DNA from: CAWBLP01 sp963721065
Lineage (GTDB): Bacteria; Pseudomonadota; Alphaproteobacteria; Acetobacterales; Acetobacteraceae
DNA length: 64,000 nucleotides
Assembly (NCBI GenBank): GCA_963721065.1
Contig: CAVRHO010000001.1
Coordinates: 186,001-250,000, forward strand
Reading direction: 5' to 3'
In this document: one piece after another, positions 54,582 through 63,157 of the stretch
How the letters are laid out: each line of letters opens with the position of its first letter
How positions within the stretch are numbered: the stretch's first letter is position 1
Notes under the pieces: generated by a model
Told to the model about the DNA's origin: nothing
Database searches by the model: none
What the model saw: the letters and a program-made list of their open reading frames with translations, nothing else
Translations under genes and position numbers: made by a program

Positions 54582-56240
54582 ATGGCCGCAGAGCAGAACG
54601 GGGACGGCTTCGATTACGTGATTGTGGGCAGCGGCGCGGCAGGATCCGTCCTGGCGAACCGGCTGACCGAGGATCCCGGCGTGACGGTGTGCGTGCTGGA
54701 GAGCGGTCCGCCCGACCGGCACCCGTACATCCACGTGCCGGCCGGCTTCATCAAGATGCTGTTCAACCCCGAATACACCTGGCAGTTCCAGACCGAGCCG
54801 GGCGAGGGCACCGCGGGCCGCCGCATTCCCACCACGCAGGGGCGCACGCTGGGCGGGTCGAGCTCGATCAACGGCATGGTCTATAACCGCGGCCAGCGGG
54901 CGGATTTCGACAACTGGGCGCAGCGCGGCAACCGCGGCTGGGGCTATGTCGATGTGCTGCCGTATTTCAAGCGCACCGAACGCCGCATCGGCATCGGCGA
55001 CGACCGCATCCACGGACGCAGCGGCAACCTGCCGGTGACGGATATCGACTGGATTCACCCGGTGTGCGAGTCGTTCATCGCGGGCGCGGTCGGCATGGGG
55101 ATTCCCCGCTGCGCCGACTACAACAGCGGCGATCACCAGGAAGGCGTCGGCTACTTCCAGCGTGCGATCTTCAAGGGATACCGGCACTCCGCGGCGCGCG
55201 TGTTCCTGCATCCGGCGCGCCGCACCGGGCGGCTGGACGTGCGCACCGATGCCCGCGCCGCGCAGGTGCTGTTCGACGGCAGGCGCGCCATCGGCGTGCG
55301 CTATCTGGATGACCGCGACCGCACCACCGAACGCCGCGTGTTCGCCAGGCGGGAGGTGATTCTGTCCTGCGGCACGGTGAACACGGCGAAGCTGCTGCAA
55401 CTGTCCGGCGTCGGGCCGGCTGCGGTGCTGCAGGATATCGGCGTGCCGGTGGTGGCGGACCTGCCCGCGGGGGAGAACTTCCGCGACCACTACTCCGCGC
55501 GAATGGTTGCGCGGGTGAAGAACATCCGCACCATGAACGAAATGGCCCGTGGCATCGGCCTGGCCGGGCAGATCGCGCGCTGGATGCTGGGCAAGCCGAG
55601 CATTCTGGCCCTGAGTCCGTCTCTGGTGCACTGGTTCTGGAAGTCGGATGAGTCGCTGGATTATCCCGATCTGCAGGGCGTGTTCAGCCCGGCCAGCTAC
55701 CGGCAGGGGTTTGTCGGGCTGCTGGACCAGTTCCCCGGCATGACCTGCGGCGTGTGGCAGCACCGGCCGGAGAGCGTCGGCTATGTCCGGGCCCGTTCGG
55801 CCGATCCGTTCGAGGATCCGGTGATCCAGCCGAACTACCTGAAAGACCCGATGGACCGGCAGGTGCTGCTGGCGGGCATGAAGCTGGCGCGCAAGCTGCT
55901 GCACACGCCGGAACTGGCGCCGTATTTCGATGGCGATGTGCTGCCGGGGCCGGAGGTGCGGAGCGACGACGAACTGCTGGATTTCGCGCAGCGCTACGGC
56001 TCGACCGCCTATCACCTGATCGGCACCGCGCGCATGGGGCCGGAGAGCGACCGCACGACGGTGGTGGACGACGAGTTGCGCGTGCACGGGATGCAGGGGT
56101 TGCGGGTGGTGGACGCGTCGATCATGCCGAACATGCCGTCGGCGAATACGTATTGCTCGACGATGATGATTGCCGAGAAGGCCTCGGACATCATCCGCGG
56201 GCGTCCGCCGCTGGCGCCGGTGGCAGGTATTGCCGCGTAG
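54582..56240 (+). CDS. GMC-family FAD-dependent oxidoreductase (choline dehydrogenase-like)
   Basis: 552 residues. Rossmann motif DYVIVGSGAAGSVLANRL, GMC signature 1 GRTLGGSSSINGMVYNRG, signature 2 region ILSCGTVNTAKLLQLSG, and C-terminal active-site His in STAYHLIGTARMG followed by LRVVDASIMPNMPSANTYC. Oxidises primary or secondary alcohols, with electrons passed to oxygen or the respiratory chain. betA itself would be near 555 residues, but without betB or betI nearby the substrate is open. Start ATG 54582; divergent from the hypothetical gene at 54491. Confidence 0.92.
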   Translation: MAAEQNGDGFDYVIVGSGAAGSVLANRLTEDPGVTVCVLESGPPDRHPYIHVPAGFIKMLFNPEYTWQFQTEPGEGTAGRRIPTTQGRTLGGSSSINGMVYNRGQRADFDNWAQRGNRGWGYVDVLPYFKRTERRIGIGDDRIHGRSGNLPVTDIDWIHPVCESFIAGAVGMGIPRCADYNSGDHQEGVGYFQRAIFKGYRHSAARVFLHPARRTGRLDVRTDARAAQVLFDGRRAIGVRYLDDRDRTTERRVFARREVILSCGTVNTAKLLQLSGVGPAAVLQDIGVPVVADLPAGENFRDHYSARMVARVKNIRTMNEMARGIGLAGQIARWMLGKPSILALSPSLVHWFWKSDESLDYPDLQGVFSPASYRQGFVGLLDQFPGMTCGVWQHRPESVGYVRARSADPFEDPVIQPNYLKDPMDRQVLLAGMKLARKLLHTPELAPYFDGDVLPGPEVRSDDELLDFAQRYGSTAYHLIGTARMGPESDRTTVVDDELRVHGMQGLRVVDASIMPNMPSANTYCSTMMIAEKASDIIRGRPPLAPVAGIAA

Positions 56241-56255
56241 TTTGTCGTTGCCGTG

Positions 56256-57164
56256 ATGCTTCGTTGTCGCGTGGCCGCCGGGTGGGCGACCGCCATTCTG
56301 TTGCTGGGTGTATTGGCGCTCGCCCCGGTGCCGGCGCGCGCGTGGGGCAGTGAGGGGCACAAGGCGATCGCCCTGATCGCGTATCAGCACCTGACGCCGT
56401 CGGTGCGGCACAAGGTCGATCGATTGCTGCGGCTCGACAAAAGCAGGCGGACCAGGCCGGACTTTGCCAGCCGGGCGACCTGGGCGGACCGCTACCGCGA
56501 GAGCGACCACAGTACGACGCGGACGCACTACGACCTGACCTATCGCTGGCATTTCGTCGATCTGGAACTGGATCATCCCGATCTGGCGACCGCCTGCTTC
56601 GGTCATCCGCCGCCGGATGTTCCCGCCAGTGCGGGGCCGGCGAAGGCCTGCGTCGTGGACCGGATCAATGCATTCGCGCATGAACTGCGCACGCTGCCGT
56701 TCGGCAGCCACGAGCAGATCATCGCCTTCATGTTCCTGCTGCATCTTGTCGGCGATGTGCACCAGCCTCTGCATGCCGCGGACAATCACGACCAGGGTGG
56801 CAACCAGGTGCTGGTGCTGTTCGGCCGGCACCGTGTCGGCCAGTCGCTGCATGCCTACTGGGACACCGCGGTGGTGAAGCGGCTGGGTCGGACGGCGCGG
56901 AAAGTTGCGGCGGTGGCGCAGCGTCGGTTCGGGTCACAGTGCCACGCGTGGATGTCGGGGACGCCGGCGGACTGGGCCTGGGAGTCCTTCGCAATCGCCA
57001 GGGACACGGCGTATCGGCTGGGGCAGCCGGTCCGGGACAGGCACGGGGACCCCGTATACCGGCTGACCCAGCAATATCAGCACCGGGCCGCGGCGGCGGC
57101 AGCCGAGCAGATCGAGAAGGCGGGTTGCCGGCTGGCGATGGTGCTGAACCGGTCGCTTCAGTAG
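56256..57164 (+). CDS. S1/P1-type nuclease, secreted zinc enzyme
   Basis: 302 residues with a Sec signal peptide (hydrophobic ATAILLLGVLALAPVPARA) whose predicted cleavage leaves Trp30 as the mature N terminus. In P1 nuclease the N-terminal Trp is itself a zinc ligand, and the pattern here matches: W-x4-H (WGSEGH), Asp in WADRYRES, WHFVDL, H-x3-D-x5-H (HLVGDVHQPLH) and H-x3-D (HAYWD). So all three zinc sites look complete. Cleaves single-stranded DNA/RNA and releases 3'-phosphates from nucleotides. The start is ATG 56256 (GTG 56253 equally possible). Convergent with the GYD gene, 2 nt apart. Confidence 0.92.
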   Translation: MLRCRVAAGWATAILLLGVLALAPVPARAWGSEGHKAIALIAYQHLTPSVRHKVDRLLRLDKSRRTRPDFASRATWADRYRESDHSTTRTHYDLTYRWHFVDLELDHPDLATACFGHPPPDVPASAGPAKACVVDRINAFAHELRTLPFGSHEQIIAFMFLLHLVGDVHQPLHAADNHDQGGNQVLVLFGRHRVGQSLHAYWDTAVVKRLGRTARKVAAVAQRRFGSQCHAWMSGTPADWAWESFAIARDTAYRLGQPVRDRHGDPVYRLTQQYQHRAAAAAAEQIEKAGCRLAMVLNRSLQ

Positions 57165-57166
57165 GC

Positions 57167-57505
57167 CTAAGCCTTGCCGGGCGGCTGGTAGCCGGCGAAC
57201 AGTTCGCGTGCCTTCTCCCGGATTGCCGTGATCTCCTGCGGGCTGAACAACCGGAACACATGCGGGTTGCGCAGGGTGTCCGATTCCATCACCACGTGCG
57301 ACAGGGCCTCAGCGGTTTCCGCATCAGGTGCGTCGAACAGCGTCATCACGCCTGGACCGTCATAGGACGTGGCGTACATCGCCTCCAGCTTGCAACCGGA
57401 TGCCGACAGGAAGTGCTTCACGGCTGCCTGGCGATCGGTGTCGCGTCTTTCCCGCATTGCCCGCAAACCGCTGGGTGAGTATTGCACAAGCAAGCAGTAC
57501 AACAT
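57167..57505 (-). CDS. GYD-domain protein
   Basis: 112 residues, ferredoxin-like small protein. LYCLLVQYSPSGLRAMRERR at the start and KLEAMYATSYDGPGVMTLFD in the middle fit the GYD family (a conserved G/S-Y-D-G element). Start ATG 57505 follows AGAGGACG. Function unknown for the family. It ends 2 nt from the convergent nuclease gene. Confidence 0.8.
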   Translation of the reverse strand: MLYCLLVQYSPSGLRAMRERRDTDRQAAVKHFLSASGCKLEAMYATSYDGPGVMTLFDAPDAETAEALSHVVMESDTLRNPHVFRLFSPQEITAIREKARELFAGYQPPGKA

Positions 57506-57849
57506 CGGATAGCGTCCTCTGTTGAGCATTTACAGCAGGTGCAGGCTAACGACGGCGCTACCGACGGAACAAGCAAAACCGGAATTTGCACAATCACCAA
57601 GCTGTGCAGTTACGTAGGTTGATGCCAAAGCCTTCGGACCGCACGTTTTTCTTGGCTTTGTCGGTCAGGAAGCTGCTGGTCCGTACGAGTGCTTCGTGCG
57701 CGTTACAGCAGTGACGCCGATGCATGCGCTTCGAGATGGTGCGCGGCAACATGGCGCATGGGCCGGGGCCATCAGCGGCACGGCTGATCGCGGCTGCAGG
57801 AAGGGGACATGGCCGGACTGCGCCGGCCATGATGATGAAGGCGCCCGTG
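57506..57849. other. Intergenic region with a small palindrome
   Basis: 344 bp without a gene. A 9-bp inverted repeat CATGGCCGG-6 nt-CCGGCCATG is at 57808-57831, related to other CATGGCCGG repeats. It lies between the GYD start and the dctP stop, both on the minus strand. Confidence 0.55.
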
Positions 57850-59004
57850 TTACTGCTGCACACCTGCGGTCTTCGGGTCGAGCTTGGCGTAAACCTCCTG
57901 ATAGAGAATGGCTGAAAGCTTGTCCGGCTGGTTCTCCACCGGCGCGATCAGCTTTGCGTATTTCGCATACAGCTTGCGATAGTTGGCAACGAACTCCGCC
58001 GCATCGTCGATGCCCAGTTTCTCGTGGGCGTGGGCGATCACGTTGTTGATGTCGTGTTCCACGAACTGGTCGCGCAGCTTCACCAGCCCCGGGTCGGGCT
58101 GCACTACGGCGATGTTCTTCTTCTTGGCCAGCGCCAGTCCGACATCGTCTGTATGATGGTACGCGTTCACCGTCGCCACCACGCCCGTGGACGCGGCCTT
58201 GAAGATCGCGGTGCGCTCCTCCGGCGTGAACTTCGCCCATTTGTCATGGTTGAAGGAAAACAGCGCCAGCGCGCGGAAGGAGCCGGTCTTCAGCATGATC
58301 ACCTGGTGCGACACGTCCGCCACGCCCAGGCTCTTCAGTCCGCCCACCGCATACAGCGCCCCGGTCAGGATGCCGCGCGACATGCCCTCATACATTTCGG
58401 AGGTCGGGATGTTCACGCCGACCGCGCCGATCGATTCGGCGAAGCGGTCCCACAACGAACCGCCGGCACGCAGCTTGGCGCCCTTGATCTTCTCCGGCGA
58501 GTTCAGGTCGTCCTTGGCGATGATCACATAGGGCGCCGTGCTGCCGCCGACCACGAACACCTGGTTCTGCCTGGCGAATTCCTGCTGGCAGGCCTTGCAG
58601 TGCAGCCAGTAGAGCTCGGTTACCGCGAACGCGGCGGCCATGTCGTCGTCGCCGATCATGGCCATGTTGTTGATCATGATACCATGCGGGTAGTAGGCCG
58701 GCGTGTAGGTCATGACCACCTGGCCGAAATCGGCCACGTCGTCGCGCACGCCGTCGGAAATCGCCTTGGCGCCCAGCAGGGATTCGCCGGCGAAGATGTG
58801 CGCGCGCAGCTTGCCGTTGGAATCCTTCTTCAGTGCATCGGCGAAGGCCTGGAAGCCGATGCCGATGGGATGCTGCGGGGAGACGAAATGCGCCCCCTTC
58901 AGCGTCTCGGCGGAAGCCGGCGCCACGCCACTGCCCAGCAACGCGCCGCACACCAGGGCACCGGCCATCGCGGTTCTGTAGATCCAGCGTGCTCGAAACT
59001 TCAT
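57850..59004 (-). CDS. TRAP transporter solute-binding protein (DctP family)
   Basis: 384 residues with a Sec signal (RTAMAGALVCGALLGSGVAPASA). Mature part: AHFVSPQHPIGIGFQAFADA, RAHIFAGESLLGAKAISDGV, SPEKIKGAKLRAGGSLWDRF with the Arg usually gripping the ligand carboxylate, and VNIPTSEMYEGMSRGILTGA. Start ATG 59004 follows GGGGG. Last gene of the pcaB-dctQ-dctM-dctP run; substrate probably a carboxylic acid, plausibly aromatic-derived given pcaB (inference). Confidence 0.92.
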   Translation of the reverse strand: MKFRARWIYRTAMAGALVCGALLGSGVAPASAETLKGAHFVSPQHPIGIGFQAFADALKKDSNGKLRAHIFAGESLLGAKAISDGVRDDVADFGQVVMTYTPAYYPHGIMINNMAMIGDDDMAAAFAVTELYWLHCKACQQEFARQNQVFVVGGSTAPYVIIAKDDLNSPEKIKGAKLRAGGSLWDRFAESIGAVGVNIPTSEMYEGMSRGILTGALYAVGGLKSLGVADVSHQVIMLKTGSFRALALFSFNHDKWAKFTPEERTAIFKAASTGVVATVNAYHHTDDVGLALAKKKNIAVVQPDPGLVKLRDQFVEHDINNVIAHAHEKLGIDDAAEFVANYRKLYAKYAKLIAPVENQPDKLSAILYQEVYAKLDPKTAGVQQ

Positions 59005-59072
59005 CGTTGTAGTCCCCCTGTGAAACGTTTTCTTGTGCTGCCGTTCTGGCGCCGGCGCTTCGGCCGGGGCGG

Positions 59073-60380
59073 TCAGTCGATCAGCCCCGGCAGGTACAGG
59101 CTGATCTGTGGAAAGGCGATCATCAGGCCCACCGTGATGATATCCACGGCCATGAACCAGAGGATCCCCTTGAAGATCGTCTCGGTGGGAATGCGGTCGC
59201 CGACGATTCCCTTGATGACGAACACGTTCAACCCGACCGGCGGCGAGATCAGCCCGATCTCCAGCAGCTTTGTCATCAGCACGCCGAACCAGATCAGATC
59301 GACGCCGCTTTTGCTGACCGCCGGCAGGAACACCGGCAGCGTCAGCAGCATGATGCCGATCGGGTCCAGGAAGCAGCCCAGGAAGAACAGCACCGCCATG
59401 GTGCCGATCATCAGGCTGACCGGCCCGACGCCGTACGAAACCACGAACTCGGAGATCACATCGGTGAACCCGGTCAGCGCCAGGAACCGGGTCAGCAGGT
59501 TGGCGCCGATGGCGATCACGAAAATCGCCGCGGTGCTGACCAGGGTTTCGCGGATCGCCAGCTTGATCTTGTCGAAGGTCAGCGTGCGCTGCGCGAAGCC
59601 GATGACGAAGGACAGGAACGCGCCGACGGCGCCGGCCTCGGTCGGGGTGAACACGCCGGCGAACAGCCCGCCGAACACGCCGATCACCAACGCCACCACC
59701 GGCCAGGCGCCGCGGAACGCGCTGATGCGGTCGGCCCAGGTGACGGTAAACTCGTCCGGCGGCGCGAGCGACGGCGACAGGCGCACGCGGATCGCGATCA
59801 TCGCCGAATACAGCACCGCAGTCAGCAAACCCGGCAGCAGTCCCGCAATGAACAGCTTGCTGATCGGCAGCTCGGCGTAGATGCCGAACAGCAGCAGCAG
59901 AATGCTGGGCGGGATCATCGACCCGATGGTGCCGGCGGCGGCAACGGTTCCGGCCGCCAGGCCGCGGTCGTAACGGCTCATCAGCATTTCCGGCACGGCG
60001 ATGCGGCCCATCGCCGCCGCACAGGCCACCGAGGACCCGGTGACCGCCGAGAAGCCCGCGGCCGCCCCCACCGACGCGACGGCCAGCCCGCCCGGCATCC
60101 AAGACAGCCAGGTGCGCGCGATGCGGAACAGGCCGTCGGTCAGTTGCGAATGAAAGCAGACATAGCCCATCAACAGGAACATCGGCACCGAGCTCAATGT
60201 CCAGTGCGCGACGAAATCATACGGAACGGCGGTGAGGATGCCCCAGGCAGAGCGGGGCCCGATCTCCAGCCAGATGCCGATGAAGGAGACGCCGCCCAAC
60301 GCGACGCCGACCGGCACCCGCAGCATCAGCAGCACCAGCAGCACACTCAGGGCGCCGGCGCTCAGGGTCAGTTCATCCAT
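59073..60380 (-). CDS. TRAP transporter large permease (DctM)
   Basis: 435 residues, about 12 membrane helices. Family motifs: VPMFLLMGYVCFHSQLTDGL, AAAGFSAVTGSSVACAAAMG, GTIGSMIPPSILLLLFGIYA. Forms the transport channel with the small DctQ subunit. The small subunit gene ends 48 nt upstream and the binding-protein gene begins 68 nt downstream, so one operon is expected. Confidence 0.94.
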   Translation of the reverse strand: MDELTLSAGALSVLLVLLMLRVPVGVALGGVSFIGIWLEIGPRSAWGILTAVPYDFVAHWTLSSVPMFLLMGYVCFHSQLTDGLFRIARTWLSWMPGGLAVASVGAAAGFSAVTGSSVACAAAMGRIAVPEMLMSRYDRGLAAGTVAAAGTIGSMIPPSILLLLFGIYAELPISKLFIAGLLPGLLTAVLYSAMIAIRVRLSPSLAPPDEFTVTWADRISAFRGAWPVVALVIGVFGGLFAGVFTPTEAGAVGAFLSFVIGFAQRTLTFDKIKLAIRETLVSTAAIFVIAIGANLLTRFLALTGFTDVISEFVVSYGVGPVSLMIGTMAVLFFLGCFLDPIGIMLLTLPVFLPAVSKSGVDLIWFGVLMTKLLEIGLISPPVGLNVFVIKGIVGDRIPTETIFKGILWFMAVDIITVGLMIAFPQISLYLPGLID

Positions 60381-60428
60381 GGCTTGTCTCGCCCTTGGGT
60401 TGCACGACGGATCAGGACGCGGATGGTT

Positions 60429-60950
60429 TCAGTCGAATCCCTCGAGATCCTTCGCGCGCGCCAGCACGGAGTTGTCACCGATGAACAGGCGGATGCTCTT
60501 GTACAGCAGCATCAGCGTGATCAGCCCGCAGCCGATCGGCAGGTAGAAACGCGTCGGCCACACGGTGATGGGCGTGGTGCCGAGCATGACCTCGCCGACG
60601 TTGTATTTCTGGATGGCGTCCTTGCCGGTGCGCCAGGTGAAGGCGCCGAAATAGCTGGCCGACAGCAGGCCGATGCAGGCGATCAGCAGTTCCTGCATGC
60701 GTTGTGGCAGATGCTGGCTGAACAGCTCGACCACGATGTGCGCGTTCAGGCGTTCGACCAGGGCCAGCGGCAGGAAGACGATGGCGACGATGTAATAGGT
60801 GGAAACGATTTCCACCGTATCGCGGATCGGCAGGGCGAACAGATAGCGCAGCACCACGTCGGCGGTGATGTGCAGCATCATCAGAATCAGGATGGCACCG
60901 GCGATCAGCGCCATCAGATCCGCAGTGCGGTCCAGCAGCTTTTTCGACAT
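60429..60950 (-). CDS. TRAP transporter small permease (DctQ)
   Basis: 173 residues, four hydrophobic helices (MALIAGAILILMMLHITADV, IVAIVFLPLALVERL, LIACIGLLSASYFGAFTW, LPIGCGLITLMLLYKSI). LVERLNAHIVVELFSQHLP fits the DctQ pattern. Start ATG 60950 has AGGA touching it, an unusually short spacing; a longer frame runs upstream but begins at TTG with no site. Next to dctM. Confidence 0.9.
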   Translation of the reverse strand: MSKKLLDRTADLMALIAGAILILMMLHITADVVLRYLFALPIRDTVEIVSTYYIVAIVFLPLALVERLNAHIVVELFSQHLPQRMQELLIACIGLLSASYFGAFTWRTGKDAIQKYNVGEVMLGTTPITVWPTRFYLPIGCGLITLMLLYKSIRLFIGDNSVLARAKDLEGFD

Positions 60951-61082
60951 TCCTGACTTAGACGCAGCCGGACCTTCCGCGGCCAGCAACTGGTGCTGTC
61001 CGCTCTGCCTGGCGCGTACTACCCCCTGTAAGTCGTCGTTCTTGTTGCGACCCACCGTTCCATCTTGCGCGGCGGATGTCAA

Positions 61083-62609
61083 TTAAAGTGTCGCGGGACG
61101 GCTGGAGCGGTTGGGGGCGGCCGTCCTGGCGCGGTGCGGGACGCCGACGCGCGGTCGGAATCGCCTGATGTCAGCCACGAAACACGTGGATGGCCGGCCT
61201 GCGCCGGCCAACACGCTGCATGATCGTGTTTCGGCCAAACCCAGGACGGGGTGGTACGATGAGGCTTGCGCTACGGCAGCCAGCACGCGGTCGATGAAGG
61301 CGTCTGTGCTTCCCAGATAGCCGGCCGGGTCGGTCAGCCGCTCGATCGCCGGGCGGTCCAGCGTGCTGCTGACGGCCGGGTCGCGCGCCAGCGCTTCGGC
61401 GAGCGGAATGCGCTCGGTCAGCGCCACGTCGCAGGCGTGCTTCACCACGTGGTGTGCCTCGCCGCGGCCGATCTGCGGGGCCAGGCCCATCATCACCGCC
61501 TCGGCCACGATCAGCCCGTGGGTGATGCCCAGGTTGGCGCGCATGCGGTCGGCGTCCACCACCAGGCCCTCGGCGATGGTGCGGGCGTGCAGCAGCGCGC
61601 CGTGGGTCAGCACGAAGGCCTGCGGCAGCGCCAGGGCTTCCGCCTGCCAGGGCCCGGTGGCGCGCTCGTGATCCTGCGCCATCGCGCCCTGCATCAGCGG
61701 CACCAGCGCCTGCACGCCGCGCGCGGCGGCCAGGATGTATTCGGAGGCGATCGGGTTGCGCTTCTGCGGCATGGTGGAGGACGCCCCGCGCCCGGCGATG
61801 TAGGGTTCGGCAACCTCGCCCACCTCGGTCTGCGCCAGCAGGATGATGTCGGTGGCCAGCTTGGCCAGGCTGCCGCAGACCAGGCCGAGGAAGCCGACCG
61901 CCTCGGCCAGCCCGTCGCGGCAGACATGCCATGGCGCCACCGGTGCCCCCAGCTTCAGTTCGGCGGCCAGGCCCTCCATCACCGCGACCCCTTGCTCGCC
62001 GAGGGAGGCCAGCGTGCCGGCGGCGCCGGCGAATTCAACCAGTTCCACCCGGGCGCGCATCTGGTCGAGCCGCTGCAGATGCGCCAGGAACGGCTGCGCC
62101 CAGGTGGCGCATTTCAGGCCGAAGCTGGTGGGCAGCGCCTGCTGCAGATGCGTCCGCCCCGCCATCACCGTGTGCCGGTGCCGCCCCGCCTGTTCGGCCA
62201 GCGCTCGCAGGACGGCCATCAGTTCGGCGCGCACCAGGGCCAGCCCGTCGCGCACCTGAAGCACGGTGGCGGTGTCCATGATGTCCTGGGTGGTGGCGCC
62301 CCAGTGCGTCCAGCCCCCGGCGGCGCCGGCCGCGCGCGACAGGCCGGCGACCAGCCCGACCACCGGATAGCCGACATTGCGGGCGCTGGCGGCGAGATCC
62401 TCGGTGCGCAGATTGTCCACCCTGGCGGCGGCCGTGATCGCGTCCGCCGCATCCGCCGGGATGATGCCCAGGCGCGCCTGCACCCGGGCCAGCGCGGCTT
62501 CCACGTCCAGCATGCGCTGGAAGTAGGCACGTTCGTCGAACACGGCGCGCATGGGGTCGCTGCCATACAGGGTGCCGAGGATCGGGCCGTCGGCGGGATT
62601 GATGGGCAT
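61083..62609 (-). CDS. pcaB: 3-carboxy-cis,cis-muconate cycloisomerase-like lyase
   Basis: Second lyase of the fumarase superfamily in the window, the better match to PcaB of the protocatechuate branch of the beta-ketoadipate pathway. Features: RMLDVEAALARVQARLGI, WTHWGATTQDIMDTATVLQV, MAGRTHLQQALPTSFG and the signature GASSTMPQKRNPIAS. Start ATG 62609 follows GGAGTCTCCCT. The last roughly 60 residues read through a palindromic repeat (61191-61210) and look unlike the family, so the natural stop was probably lost near 61250-61270. It precedes dctQMP on the same strand, suggesting uptake and metabolism of an aromatic acid. Confidence 0.85.
   Translation of the reverse strand: MPINPADGPILGTLYGSDPMRAVFDERAYFQRMLDVEAALARVQARLGIIPADAADAITAAARVDNLRTEDLAASARNVGYPVVGLVAGLSRAAGAAGGWTHWGATTQDIMDTATVLQVRDGLALVRAELMAVLRALAEQAGRHRHTVMAGRTHLQQALPTSFGLKCATWAQPFLAHLQRLDQMRARVELVEFAGAAGTLASLGEQGVAVMEGLAAELKLGAPVAPWHVCRDGLAEAVGFLGLVCGSLAKLATDIILLAQTEVGEVAEPYIAGRGASSTMPQKRNPIASEYILAAARGVQALVPLMQGAMAQDHERATGPWQAEALALPQAFVLTHGALLHARTIAEGLVVDADRMRANLGITHGLIVAEAVMMGLAPQIGRGEAHHVVKHACDVALTERIPLAEALARDPAVSSTLDRPAIERLTDPAGYLGSTDAFIDRVLAAVAQASSYHPVLGLAETRSCSVLAGAGRPSTCFVADIRRFRPRVGVPHRARTAAPNRSSRPATL
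61191..61210. repeat. Small palindrome inside the 3' end of the pcaB frame
   Basis: TGGCCGGC-CTGC-GCCGGCCA: 8-bp perfect arms, same core as repeats at 57808 and 46443. Being read as codons, it likely marks where an intergenic repeat begins. Confidence 0.6.
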
Positions 62610-63157
62610 AGGGAGACTCCGAACAGGGTAACCGGCCTCCCTCTTTTCGCCTGCGAGAGGAGGGCGCGTGCGGGGGAGATTCGCACGACGGGCTCGGTCC
62701 CCCAACCATCATCCACGTCGTGGTTTCACCCCGGAAGAGGCGGGGCGGGGTTTCCGCATTTTCGTAGAAGGCCGTCCCGGGTCGGCGCGCCGGTCGGGGT
62801 GGGGGGCGGGGTGGGGGCGGCACCCACGGGGCACAGAAAGTGTGATCGCGTTGCGTGAAAAGTGACCGCCCAGTGCATTCCGCCGCTGGAACAAGAACCC
62901 TGAATTGCGGCAAAGTCATTGACAGTTGTAATCGATTGGTCGTTTTGTCCGCATGATCATGATCCGGCAGGGTGGCGTTCCAGGGCCGGACCGGTCGCGC
63001 CGCGGCATGTCGCGGCCGCAGGCACGGGCACCAGCACTGGCCACACGCTGTGGCCGGTGACCCAGCAGCGTGTGCCATCGGGTCCGGGCGACGGGCGCGG
63101 GCCTGTCACGGCAGTATCCCGGGCGGCCATGGGCCTGGGACGGCCGGCCGCGCCGGG
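62610..63157. other. Intergenic region between pcaB and dnaA
   Basis: 548 bp with no gene. GC-rich except for an AT-rich patch at 62900-62950 (ATTGACAGTTGTAATCGATT). It lies downstream of dnaA and upstream of pcaB, so it should hold the pcaB promoter. No DnaA box (TTATCCACA-like) was found. Confidence 0.55.

Noticed and set aside
62610..63157. Replication origin next to dnaA
   Set aside because: No DnaA-box cluster or clear AT-rich unwinding region seen; the region lies on the 3' side of dnaA.
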